Origin: Ketobacter sp. | GTDB lineage: Bacteria > Pseudomonadota > Gammaproteobacteria > Pseudomonadales > Ketobacteraceae | Length of the DNA stretch: 63,151 nt | Assembly: GCF_003671495.1 (NCBI RefSeq) | Contig: NZ_RCHN01000011.1 | Span: 1 to 63,151, forward strand | Direction: 5' to 3' | Shown: positions 45,181 to 53,719 of the stretch, piece by piece | Numbering within the stretch: the stretch's first letter is position 1 | How the letters are laid out: the number at the start of each line of letters is the position of its first letter | Translations under genes and position numbers: made by a program | Notes under the pieces: model-generated | The model's database searches: none | Seen by the model: only the letters and a program-made list of their open reading frames with translations | What the model was told of the DNA's origin: nothing

Positions 45181-45495
45181 ATGTCCAAACAAATCGATTG
45201 CACCTGGGATTTTGTGGTGAAAGCCCCCGGCGGGAAAGAGGAAAAAAGCATCGTCAGCCTGAAGTCGGAAGGGGAAACCCTCACCGGCACCATGAACAGC
45301 GAGGAGTATGGTGTTCAGGAAATAGAAGACGGCAAGTTCGATGGTGAGACACTCACCTGGAAAAGCAAAACCACCAAGCCCATGAAGCTGACCCTCAAAT
45401 ACACCGCCACCGTGGACGACGACAACAACATGAGCGGCTTTATCAAGGTGGCCATGGCCAAATTGAAATTTACCGGTACGCCGGTGCAGGCCTGA
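45181..45495 (+). CDS. Small beta-rich protein of unknown function
   Basis: This 104-aa cytosolic protein follows AAGGAGAGCAGCC. The pattern of alternating strands (CTWDFVVKAPGGKEEKSIVSLKSEGETLTGTM) suggests a small beta-barrel or lipocalin-like fold. I have seen such short repeats-of-strands proteins annotated only as hypothetical. It ends the catabolic operon; a binding role for an intermediate is possible but unsupported. Confidence 0.7.
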   Translation: MSKQIDCTWDFVVKAPGGKEEKSIVSLKSEGETLTGTMNSEEYGVQEIEDGKFDGETLTWKSKTTKPMKLTLKYTATVDDDNNMSGFIKVAMAKLKFTGTPVQA

Positions 45496-45512
45496 TCAGC
45501 CGTCAGTTCACA

Positions 45513-45550
45513 GCGCAAAAAAAAGGAGGAATGCCTTGAGCTTCCTCCTC
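45513..45550 (-). terminator. Intrinsic terminator for the leftward sorting-signal gene
   Basis: Arms AGGAGGAA (45524-45531) and TTCCTCCT (45542-45549) form an 8-bp stem. On the minus strand the stem is followed by eight T (A-run 45517-45524 on plus), so it stops transcription from the gene at 45610-46368. Confidence 0.8.
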
Positions 45551-45609
45551 TGGTCTGGACATCAGCGCTGGTTGCGCTTGAGGTTACTCCTCAAACCGGA
45601 TGCTTAAAT

Positions 45610-46368
45610 CTAAACAGTGCGGCGCTCCCGGTATACCAGCAGCAAACCACCCAATAAGGCCAGGGCGATCATTGTACCATTGCCGTTTATCTCGGGCACT
45701 TTGACAGCGGAGTTGCGTACCAGCGCGACCCCGGTTGCGTAGGTGAAGAATTCACTATCGGCCAGGCCATCCGGGGCGTAGTCCGCGCTATAGCGATCAC
45801 GGGTTGTTTCCACGGTGGAATAGGAGTTGTCCGAATAGTAGGTGTAGTAGACGTTGGCAATATTGTATTGGTTGTCACCGTCAGCATCGCCGCCGAAAAG
45901 TGCTGCAGCATGGGCTTCACAACCGTAGTACTCGTACGGGTCGCAGGCAAAGTCCGTCAGCCCGAAGTCACTTTCAAATCGACCGTAACCAGGGTGGGTG
46001 GCCGGATCCCAGGACTGGTAGGTTTCGTTTTCATTGGCGTCAAACACCTTGCTGGGATCTGAGGAGGGCGCACCGTAAACAAACGTCTCGTCCGTCAGGG
46101 GGAAATAGCTGTTCAGCAGATCAGCCATCTCTTCGTTGGTGGCCAGGCGCCAGCCTTCACTTTCAAAGGTGGTGAGGGCTTCATTGATGGACATGCTCAG
46201 GGTCTGATCCCAACGTAGCCATTCCAGATCCCCGAACGACACGGTGACCGAATCGAAGGTGCCATCATACCAGCGCGGATACTCGGTCAGAGCCTGGGAT
46301 AAAGAGGAAAATGTCAAAGTCAGGGCCAATACGGCTAATTTGGAATGAATTTTATACGCCAGTTTCAT
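45610..46368 (-). CDS. Exported protein with PEP/VPEID-CTERM-like sorting signal
   Basis: This 252-aa protein has a Sec signal peptide (hydrophobic about 10-25, cleavage near SQA). The mature region is acidic and Tyr/Asp-rich with two CxYE-type Cys (CDPYEYYGC), and one C-terminal helix. It ends VPEINGNG, about 15 hydrophobic residues and YRERR. That is the layout of exosortase-processed C-terminal signals and closest in motif to the VPEID-CTERM class. It should be exported and attached or secreted via an exosortase encoded elsewhere. No binding function is visible. Confidence 0.8.
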   Translation of the reverse strand: MKLAYKIHSKLAVLALTLTFSSLSQALTEYPRWYDGTFDSVTVSFGDLEWLRWDQTLSMSINEALTTFESEGWRLATNEEMADLLNSYFPLTDETFVYGAPSSDPSKVFDANENETYQSWDPATHPGYGRFESDFGLTDFACDPYEYYGCEAHAAALFGGDADGDNQYNIANVYYTYYSDNSYSTVETTRDRYSADYAPDGLADSEFFTYATGVALVRNSAVKVPEINGNGTMIALALLGGLLLVYRERRTV

Positions 46369-46810
46369 GAATACCTCGGTCCAGTGAGGATAGTAATTTG
46401 CAAGGTAACTTTATTAAGCAAACCATATACCAAATGGGAATACTGTTATGTCTAAGTGGCTGCTAACCATGGAGTCTTTATATCATAAGGTCGGTTTATG
46501 GTTTTATTAAATTATTCACTTTTGGATTGAGTCGACATTTACAAAGCATGTAAATATTTTCGACACTGATTGGTTCTAGATGGTTGATAAATATGCAAAA
46601 AACCCGATCATTCCAGTACAGTAAAGCCGCAGTGGTTAGCGTAAGGTAGCATTACTGTTTATTGACCAGACACCGGCGTGTAATCTAAACCGATCCCTGT
46701 GCTCGAACCGGTTTGCTCGAGCCTGAGTCCCCTGTTGGCGTTCTCCGTTGGATGACGAGCGCTCTGCAGGGCCAAGACATCCGCTCGTCCTCTTGAAAAA
46801 CAGGATACTC
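46369..46810. other. Gene-free AT-rich divergent region
   Basis: These 442 bases are AT-rich on the left and hold no credible gene. They include an 8-bp inverted repeat (GACGAGCG / CGCTCGTC, 46754-46761 and 46782-46789, 20-nt loop) in the leader of the metallo-hydrolase gene. Promoters for both flanking genes should lie here. Confidence 0.6.
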
Positions 46811-47785
46811 ATGACATCAGCAAACGCTCCCGCAACGTTGGACTACGACGATCTCGGCTTCGGCATAACCCGTATCGACAGCGGTATGATCCGGCCAGGG
46901 CTGGCGGCCCTCTACCTGCTGCAGAGTGGGGGTGAATGCGCCCTGGTGGAAACCGGCACCCATCACAGCATTCCCGCCATTCAGGCGTTGTTGCAACAAC
47001 GGGGCATTGCACCGCCGCAATTGAAGTACATCATCCCCACCCATGTACATCTCGATCACGCCGGCGGTGTCGGTGGCCTGATGCAGTGTTTTCCCGACGC
47101 CACCCTGCTGGTCCATCCCAAGGGGGCCCGTCATCTGGTCGATCCCGCAAAGCTTAAAGCCGGCGCCATTGCCGTATACGGTGCGGATCAATTCGCCCGG
47201 GTGTATGGGGATGTAATCCCGGTCGACGCTGACCGGGTGCAGGCGATGGAGGATGGGGCGCAGGTGAATCTGGGTGACAGGGTGCTGACCTTCCATGATA
47301 CCCCCGGTCATGCCCGCCACCATTTCTGTGTCCAGGATGCCTTATCCAATGGGCTGTTCACCGGTGATACCTTCGGTCTGGCCTACCCCGAGCTGGCCAC
47401 AGCGGCCGGCCCTTTCATTATTCCCACCACCACGCCGGTGCAGTTTGATCCGCAGGCATTGCAGCAGTCCATCAAACGGTTGCTGGCGCTGCAACCGGAA
47501 CGCATGTTCCTGACCCACTATGGGGTGGTGGAGCATCCGGCACCGCTGGGATCGGCACTGATCGAGCAGATCGGGGCGTATCTTGAGATAGCGGCGCGGG
47601 CGCGGAGGGAGCCAACGGAACAGTGGGAACCCTTCTTGCGGCAACAGCTGACGGACTACACCTTTGCCCGCGCCGGCCACCATGGCTGCACCCTGGATAC
47701 TGATGCTCTGCAGCGGGTATTAGGCATGGATATGGAGCTGAACGCCCAGGGCCTGGCGGTGTGGATGCGATCACAGACCGGTTGA
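46811..47785 (+). CDS. MBL-fold metallo-hydrolase
   Basis: This 324-aa protein starts at the ATG at 46811 after AGGA. Zinc ligands are in PTHVHLDHAGG (HxHxDH), HDTPGHARHHF and FTGDTFGL. The remaining sequence with a C-terminal helical part is like glyoxalase-II-type or lactonase-like members. It lies 48 bp before a DUF2236 oxygenase gene and probably shares its transcript. The substrate is unknown. Confidence 0.88.
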   Translation: MTSANAPATLDYDDLGFGITRIDSGMIRPGLAALYLLQSGGECALVETGTHHSIPAIQALLQQRGIAPPQLKYIIPTHVHLDHAGGVGGLMQCFPDATLLVHPKGARHLVDPAKLKAGAIAVYGADQFARVYGDVIPVDADRVQAMEDGAQVNLGDRVLTFHDTPGHARHHFCVQDALSNGLFTGDTFGLAYPELATAAGPFIIPTTTPVQFDPQALQQSIKRLLALQPERMFLTHYGVVEHPAPLGSALIEQIGAYLEIAARARREPTEQWEPFLRQQLTDYTFARAGHHGCTLDTDALQRVLGMDMELNAQGLAVWMRSQTG

Positions 47786-47833
47786 AGTCAGCGCTATACT
47801 GTAACGATACGGACTGCAAAAGAGGTCAGCACG

Positions 47834-49159
47834 ATGACGATCACCTTACAAGAATTACAACAACAAGTGCACGCCCAAAAAGCCCGCATTCCCTCCTTGT
47901 ATGGAGCGGTGGACTTTGAGCAGACCCCGTTTCGCTTTACCGATGATCCCCAGGTCAAAAGCCAGTTGCCCCGGCGTCTGGAAAAGCGCTTCCGGGACAA
48001 CCTGCTGGCGGACCGGGAACGGGTGGAGCGGGCCCGGGCTTACACGCTGCTGGGGGATTCCGTCGCCGATGCCTATGCAGCCCTGATGCCCCGTTACGGG
48101 TTTCGCCCGTTGATTAACATGTTGAAACTGGCCTGCGACCAGGGGCTGGATGCGGTGCCGGATGCGCCCCGGGAACTGGTGGAATTTATCCAGGCCATGG
48201 AACAGGTGCCCGGATGGGTGGATCTGGACCTGGTGGAAAAAGGCGCCCGCATCAGCCGTAACCAGATGGCCAACCTGGTGCCCTTTGCCATCCGTGGCAC
48301 GTTCATTGCCACCTTCATGAACCAGTATTCCGGGCTACCCATGGCGCTCACCGGTGCACTGTCCGGGGAGGCAGCGGTACAGCGGGTGAATGAAACCGCC
48401 AGCTTCTTCACCACGGCCACCCTGCCGGGAGCATTGCGTCGTTATGGCGTCGGGTTCAAGGCCGCGGCCATGGTGCGGCTGATGCATTCCATGGTGCGCT
48501 TCAATTTGCTGACCCGCTCCGAACGTTGGGATGTGGCGGTGTACGGTATCCCGATTCCCCAGGTGGATCAGATGCCGGCGGGTACCATTCCCGCCTTCCT
48601 CACGGCCTTTACCGCCATTGGCCGAAAAAAGCCGGAATTTACCCCGGAAGAGCGGGCCATTGTGGAGTTGTGTCGCTACCAGAGTTATCTGCTGGGATTG
48701 CCGGAAGAGCTGTTGCCAGCCACCCCGCAGGAAATCGTCGATGTGATGATGACCTACGCCGGCACCCTGCGGGATGGCTATGACGATGAAACCTGTGGCG
48801 CCCTGGTGCGGGCTACCATGGGGGCTTATCGCCCCCGCGACAAAACCCTGAAAAGCCGTTTGTACAACGAAGTGGAAAAAGGCTTTTCCAAGGTGTTTTT
48901 CAACCGCGTCTTCCTCAGTGAAGGCAATCGCTCATTGGCCAGGAAAATGCGGGTGGCGGCCTCGCCGCTGGATTACCTTTCGTTTGCCATGGTCACCGCG
49001 TATGTGCTGCCGCAGATGGTTGCCACCCGGGTGGCGCAGCGGATACCCGTTGTGGATCAAATGGTGGATCAGGTGCTGATCAACAAGATCAATCGACTGT
49101 TGGTGGAGTACGGGCATCCGGAATACACCACGGATGCCTCCAAATACCGCTCCGGCTGA
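47834..49159 (+). CDS. DUF2236 (MpaB/latex-clearing-protein-type) oxygenase family protein
   Basis: This 441-aa protein is a member of the MpaB/rubber-oxygenase family. It shows VPGWVDLDLVEKGARI, a helix-rich core with FNLLTRSERWDVAVYGIPIPQVD and a long final helix. Family members bind heme b and include enzymes that cleave isoprenoid double bonds. No signal peptide is visible, so it probably acts inside the cell. A clear intrinsic terminator overlaps its stop codon. The heme ligands cannot be assigned without alignment. Confidence 0.82.
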   Translation: MTITLQELQQQVHAQKARIPSLYGAVDFEQTPFRFTDDPQVKSQLPRRLEKRFRDNLLADRERVERARAYTLLGDSVADAYAALMPRYGFRPLINMLKLACDQGLDAVPDAPRELVEFIQAMEQVPGWVDLDLVEKGARISRNQMANLVPFAIRGTFIATFMNQYSGLPMALTGALSGEAAVQRVNETASFFTTATLPGALRRYGVGFKAAAMVRLMHSMVRFNLLTRSERWDVAVYGIPIPQVDQMPAGTIPAFLTAFTAIGRKKPEFTPEERAIVELCRYQSYLLGLPEELLPATPQEIVDVMMTYAGTLRDGYDDETCGALVRATMGAYRPRDKTLKSRLYNEVEKGFSKVFFNRVFLSEGNRSLARKMRVAASPLDYLSFAMVTAYVLPQMVATRVAQRIPVVDQMVDQVLINKINRLLVEYGHPEYTTDASKYRSG

Positions 49160-49188
49160 CAGGCAGGTCAAACGCCTGTCGGTTTTTT
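49158..49188 (+). terminator. Intrinsic terminator after the DUF2236 gene
   Basis: Perfect 7-bp arms GACAGGC and GCCTGTC (9-nt loop) are followed by GGTTTTTT. Confidence 0.88.
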
Positions 49189-49190
49189 CG

Positions 49191-49796
49191 TTACGCCAGC
49201 AGCGCCTTGATCAGCGAACTCACCCGGCGGGTTTCCTCCTGGATGTGGATCTCCTGCTGGGTGTTCAGCATCAACATCAACCAGTAGCCGTTGGTGGCGC
49301 GGGCGGCGGTTAACATTTTTTCCAGCGGTTCGCGGTGGCGGGGCAATTGCAGTTTCGGGCCAAAGGCCTGCAGTATCCAGTGGCGGGTTTTTTCCTCCAG
49401 GTGCTCAACCATGCGCGATGACACCAGCGCCATTCCGTTCAGCAATTTTCCCAGTACCTGGCGTTCAGACGCAATCTGCTCCAGGGAATAGCGGACACTG
49501 ATTTCCAGGCGGGATTCAAAATCACGGCTGTCAGTACGGCGGATGCGATCGGTCAATTCGAAGATGGCGGCGTCCATAAAGCGCTCGATCCACGCCAGGT
49601 AGATGTCCTCCTTGTTGCCGAAATACTGGTAGATGGTGGCGTAGGGGTGACCGCTTTCCAGGTGGATTTCGCTCATGGTGGTGTCGCCGTAATCCAACAA
49701 CACCAACACCCGGGCGGCAGCATCCAGAATCTCGTTGTACTTCTGCACGGCGCGGGCCTGTTTGGGTTTGCGGCGCTGGCTGATCTTGCGTCTCAT
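49191..49796 (-). CDS. TetR/AcrR-family transcriptional regulator
   Basis: The product is 201 aa if started at the ATG at 49796; a GTG at 49877 would add 27 residues. The helix-turn-helix spans about residues 15-62 (YNEILDAAARVLVLLDYGDTT, then SGHPYATIYQYFGNKED). It lies between and faces away from the second DUF2236 gene, whose shared promoter region holds the palindrome at 49947-49958. It may repress one or both oxygenase genes. Confidence 0.85.
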   Translation of the reverse strand: MRRKISQRRKPKQARAVQKYNEILDAAARVLVLLDYGDTTMSEIHLESGHPYATIYQYFGNKEDIYLAWIERFMDAAIFELTDRIRRTDSRDFESRLEISVRYSLEQIASERQVLGKLLNGMALVSSRMVEHLEEKTRHWILQAFGPKLQLPRHREPLEKMLTAARATNGYWLMLMLNTQQEIHIQEETRRVSSLIKALLA

Positions 49797-49946
49797 GGCG
49801 GTAACGGGGGCTCCTGTTGGTGTTGCGGTAAGCGGTGTTGAAAATACGAATGATTGGCTGCGATGGGCGCCTGTCACCGTGATGAGTCCCTTGCGCCGGT
49901 TACTAACTCATTGATTGAAAAGGCTTCTAACACACATTGCCAGATT

Positions 49947-49958
49947 CAACGCGCGTTG
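49947..49958. promoter_or_regulatory. 12-bp palindrome CAACGCGCGTTG
   Basis: A perfect palindrome lies between the divergent TetR and DUF2236 genes, a plausible TetR operator core. Confidence 0.4.
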
Positions 49959-50034
49959 TTAAAACGCGAGAGTCAGCCAGGTTTTCTCGCATTAGAATAA
50001 TCGAAGTATCGTTCACCCCAGAGTAGGAGGTCAA

Positions 50035-51027
50035 ATGGCACATCCAACGGAAGCGCCCACCCGGGGCACGCCCCGAGCCATCGCCGGCGTCAATGTCCAG
50101 GGCCGCGCGCCGGGCCGGGGTTCCATCATGTGGGATACCCTGACAGATATGGCGCACCTGCCCCTGATGCCGCCCATTGCCATCATGCAGTCCGCTTTGC
50201 CCGCGGTGGGGACCGCGGTGAACAAATATGGCATCTACAAATCCGATCCCCAGGCCCGCGGCCGCCGGACCAACTGGTCCATGATTCGGTTTTTGTACGA
50301 TGGTGGGGATTTTGCCCGGCGCGAGGCCCAGGATCTGCGGGCGTTGCATGCCAATATCAAAGGCACCCTGGATGACGGCCGCAAATACTTTGCCCTCAAT
50401 CCAAAAACCTTTCGCATTGTGCCGGATACGTTTCTGGACGGCGTGATTCGCATTCGGCGCGACATGGGCCGTCCACTGAGCCCGGCAGAAGAGGCCACCC
50501 TGTATGAAGAATACGTGCAGTTGTGCCTGTTGCTGGGGATCCAGGAAAAAGACATCGAGCCCACCCTGAAGGATTTTTACGAGTACTACGAAAATCTGAT
50601 CATGACGGAAATGACGTACAACGATACCGTGAAGTACCTGACCACCCGTGCCATTGAGCTGCCGGCCCGCTTCAAGTACGTCAAAGCGGCCCAGCCCTAT
50701 GCCGATTCCGCGTATCAAAAACTGGTGTATCCCACCATGAAGCTCACGGTGATCGGTCAATTGCATCCGCTCTATCGACAGCGTTTTGACCTGCCCTGGA
50801 GTGCACATGATCAGGCCCGTTATGAAAAACTCTGTCGGCGTCTGCAGCTCTACGCGCGACTGGTGCCCCGGGTCATGCGCTATAACCCGGTGGCCTTGTT
50901 GGTGATGCTGGGCATTCACGGCCCAGGCTTGGTGACCCTGGAGGAACTGGGGCGCATTGAAGAAAAGAAAAAGGCCTACGAACGCCACAAAAACACAGAG
51001 GCATCCCGCTCCTCGTCCGCTGTGTAG
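50035..51027 (+). CDS. DUF2236 (MpaB-type) oxygenase family protein
   Basis: This 330-aa protein follows a near-ideal AGGAGGTCAA. Typical family features are FLYDGGDFARREAQDLRALH, VPDTFLDGVIRIRRDMGRPLSPAEEATLYEEYVQL and the final LLVMLGIHGPGL. It is shorter than the DUF2236 protein at 47834 and not a recent copy of it. It is expected to be a heme-dependent oxygenase of a hydrophobic substrate. Divergent TetR control is likely. Confidence 0.83.
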   Translation: MAHPTEAPTRGTPRAIAGVNVQGRAPGRGSIMWDTLTDMAHLPLMPPIAIMQSALPAVGTAVNKYGIYKSDPQARGRRTNWSMIRFLYDGGDFARREAQDLRALHANIKGTLDDGRKYFALNPKTFRIVPDTFLDGVIRIRRDMGRPLSPAEEATLYEEYVQLCLLLGIQEKDIEPTLKDFYEYYENLIMTEMTYNDTVKYLTTRAIELPARFKYVKAAQPYADSAYQKLVYPTMKLTVIGQLHPLYRQRFDLPWSAHDQARYEKLCRRLQLYARLVPRVMRYNPVALLVMLGIHGPGLVTLEELGRIEEKKKAYERHKNTEASRSSSAV

Positions 51028-51299
51028 TTTCGGTCTTACAGCGCACCAGTATGTGAACAGTTGCCGCATGCTGGTGCGCGCACTGACTGGCAACGCTTCC
51101 TTCCGGGAAAAACCCGATCCTATTATCCTGCTGTTATACGGCGCTTTTTTCCGACCTTTTCGGCTTTTCCTGAAGCTGTCTTGAAGCACGTGGAACGCCC
51201 CTTGCACCTGCACCGTTATCAGTCGGCCGCACTGATAACGCGCCGGGCGCTCACGGGAGTGTTGCGTCAGGCATGGGAACACCAGGCTGGAGACGCTGA

Positions 51300-52484
51300 A
51301 TGCCGGACCATTGGCAAGACACCGTCGAATTTGCGCAGGCATTTCGAAGAACACTACACGCGCAACCGGAACTCAGTTGGCAGGAACACCAAACTGCTTT
51401 GGCCGTGCGCAACGCACTGGACGCAATGGACATTCCGTGGCGCGCCTGTGCGAACACAGGAACCGTAGCCTGGCTGAACCGGGGGAGCCCGGGTGCCAGC
51501 ATCGCGCTGCGCGGAGATATGGACGCGCTGCCCATCACAGAACAAACGCAAAAAGCCTGGTCATCCCAGGTGCCCGGCTGCATGCACGCCTGTGGTCATG
51601 ACGGTCACACCGCGACCCTGCTGGCCACTGCCCGTTGGCTCAAACTTCACGAATCCCTGCTGCCACAGCCGGTGACTTTGATTTTTCAGCCGGCGGAGGA
51701 AGGTTTTCATGGCGCGCGGGAAATGATTCGCGATGGCGCGCTTGATGATGTTGCCTGCATCTATGGCTGGCATAACTGGCCGGCCTTGAAGTACCGCACC
51801 ATCGCCTGCCCGGATAGCCTGGTAATGTGTGGTAACGGTACCTTCACCATCACCGTGATCGGGCAGGGCGGTCACGCCAGTCAACCGGAGCTCTGCATTG
51901 ATCCGATCCTGGCCGCCAGTGCCATAACCCTGGCGCTGCAACAACTGGTGAGCCGGCGCCTGTCACCCCAGGCCGCGGCGGTCATCAGCGTGACGCAGTT
52001 CGATGCCGGGTCTGCCCCTACGGTGATACCGGAAACGGCCCAGCTGGTGGGCAGTATCCGGGTTCCCGATGAAGCCACCCGCCACCACATCAATCAACTC
52101 ATAACCGACGTGGCCACTCATACGGCCGCCGCCTGGGGCGCCCGCTGTGAAGTGCGCCATGAGCCCCGCTATCAGGCCACCATCAATCACGGGGCGCCGG
52201 CGGCGTTAGCCCGACAGGCCTGGCAGGATCTGTATGGTGCCTCCATGTTGGATCACGGTCATCCACTTCCGATCATGGCATCGGAAGACTTCAGCTATTT
52301 TCTGCAGGAAATTCCCGGCGCCTTTGCGCTGATCGGCAGTGATGACGGGAGCGGTCACCATATCCCCTGTCACAGCCCCCATTACGATTTCAACGATCGT
52401 TTGATTGCGGATGTGTGTCGCTGGTTTTGTCAACTGGCCGGCTTGCCCAAACCGGATCAAACACCACAGAAGGAGACAGCATGA
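51300..52484 (+). CDS. doeB2: N-acetyl-L-2,4-diaminobutanoate deacetylase, M20 type (DoeB2)
   Basis: This 394-aa M20 amidohydrolase has the metal-site motifs RGDMDALPI, MHACGHDGHTA (Cys98, His100) and PAEEGFHGAREM (Glu133-Glu134). By sequence alone it could be a hippurate hydrolase. Its overlap with doeD, then doeA and doeC, assigns it to ectoine breakdown, where it removes the acetyl group from the N-acetyl-diaminobutyrate made by ectoine hydrolase. GGAGACGCTGA precedes the ATG. Confidence 0.82.
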   Translation: MPDHWQDTVEFAQAFRRTLHAQPELSWQEHQTALAVRNALDAMDIPWRACANTGTVAWLNRGSPGASIALRGDMDALPITEQTQKAWSSQVPGCMHACGHDGHTATLLATARWLKLHESLLPQPVTLIFQPAEEGFHGAREMIRDGALDDVACIYGWHNWPALKYRTIACPDSLVMCGNGTFTITVIGQGGHASQPELCIDPILAASAITLALQQLVSRRLSPQAAAVISVTQFDAGSAPTVIPETAQLVGSIRVPDEATRHHINQLITDVATHTAAAWGARCEVRHEPRYQATINHGAPAALARQAWQDLYGASMLDHGHPLPIMASEDFSYFLQEIPGAFALIGSDDGSGHHIPCHSPHYDFNDRLIADVCRWFCQLAGLPKPDQTPQKETA

Positions 52485-53719
52485 GCATCTTTGAACAGCG
52501 AGAATCCAATATCCGGGCCTATGGTCGGATGTATCCTGCGGTGTTTTCCACGGCGAAAAATGCCCGTCAGATGGATGATCAGGGGCGGGAGTACATCGAC
52601 TTTTTTGCCGGTGCGGGGGTGCTGAATTTCGGCCACAACAACCCGCGCATGAAACGGGCGATGATTGAATACCTGGAGCAGGATGGCGTGCTGCACAGCC
52701 TCGACATGCAGACCACCGCCAAAGCCAAATTCATGCAACGGTTTACCGATGTGATCCTGGCACCCCGCAACATGCCGCATCGTATGCAGTTCATGGGGCC
52801 CACCGGCACCAATGCGGTGGAGGCGGCTATGAAGCTGGCCAGGCGCGCCACCGGGCGCCATGACATTGTGGCCTTTTGCCACGGCTTCCACGGCATGACC
52901 CTGGGGGCGCTTGCCGCCACTGCCAACCAGTATTTTCGCGGTGCCGCCGGTGTGCCGTTGCTGCATGTGCAACACGCAGAGTTTGGTTGCCCGCAAACAT
53001 TGCAGGAACTGGCCTCCCGTTATCGCGATCCGTCCAGTGGGGTCACGCCGCCGGCGGCGTTTCTGCTGGAGGTGATCCAGGCGGAAGGGGGCGTCAACGT
53101 GGCGGACGCTGCCTGGTTGCGTGAGCTGGCGGCGCTGGCGAAAGCGGTGGGCTCGGTGCTGATTGTGGACGAGATTCAGGTGGGTTGCGGGCGCACAGGA
53201 TCGTACTTCAGTTTTGATGGCATGGGTATTGAGCCGGACATCATTTGCCTGGCCAAGGGCATCGGCGGCGTGGGAACGCCCATGGCCATGAATCTGGTGC
53301 ATCCGGAATTGGATCGACACTGGTCCCCGGGGGAACACACCGGCACCTTTCGTGGCCAGAACCTGTCGTTTGTGGCGGGAGCCGAGGCCCTGAGTTATTT
53401 CCAGACCCACCATTTTATGGATGAAGTGGCCGAGAAGGCCCTGCTTGCCCAACAACAACTGCAACCGTTACTGGATGCCGACCACAGCCTGCAGCTGCGC
53501 GGCAAAGGGCTGATCCTGGGGCTGGATGTGGGGGACGGTGAACGGGCCGCAGCGATTGTGAAACGGTGCTTTGACGAGGGCCTGATCATCGCCAGTTGCG
53601 GTACCGGCGGGCGGGTTCTGAAACTGATTCCACCCCTCACCATTCCCGCGGAGGATCTGGTGGAGGGCCTGGACATTCTGATCAACTCTGTACGTTCAGT
53701 AATGGAGGCAGCGGCATGA
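52481..53719 (+). CDS. doeD: Diaminobutyrate aminotransferase, class III (DoeD)
   Basis: This 412-aa PLP enzyme starts at the ATG at 52481 (AAGGAGACAGC; ATGA overlap). Motifs are GPTGTNAVEAAMKLARR, the Asp-containing DEIQVGCGRTG (230-240) and Lys259 in CLAKGIGG as the Schiff-base lysine. It resembles EctB, which runs the same transamination in synthesis. The degradative neighbours and the lack of ectA or ectC make DoeD the better call: diaminobutyrate to aspartate semialdehyde. Confidence 0.85.
   Translation: MSIFEQRESNIRAYGRMYPAVFSTAKNARQMDDQGREYIDFFAGAGVLNFGHNNPRMKRAMIEYLEQDGVLHSLDMQTTAKAKFMQRFTDVILAPRNMPHRMQFMGPTGTNAVEAAMKLARRATGRHDIVAFCHGFHGMTLGALAATANQYFRGAAGVPLLHVQHAEFGCPQTLQELASRYRDPSSGVTPPAAFLLEVIQAEGGVNVADAAWLRELAALAKAVGSVLIVDEIQVGCGRTGSYFSFDGMGIEPDIICLAKGIGGVGTPMAMNLVHPELDRHWSPGEHTGTFRGQNLSFVAGAEALSYFQTHHFMDEVAEKALLAQQQLQPLLDADHSLQLRGKGLILGLDVGDGERAAAIVKRCFDEGLIIASCGTGGRVLKLIPPLTIPAEDLVEGLDILINSVRSVMEAAA

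Noticed and set aside
33585..45495. Ordinary leucine (liu) operon
   Set aside because: No lyase gene is present, and a racemase, CoA ligase and several extra genes are. The order alone is not enough.
45513..45550. Terminator of the rightward catabolic operon
   Set aside because: The T-run is on the minus-strand side of the stem, so it serves the leftward gene.
52481..53719. EctB of ectoine synthesis
   Set aside because: No ectA or ectC is adjacent and the gene lies between two ectoine-degradation genes.
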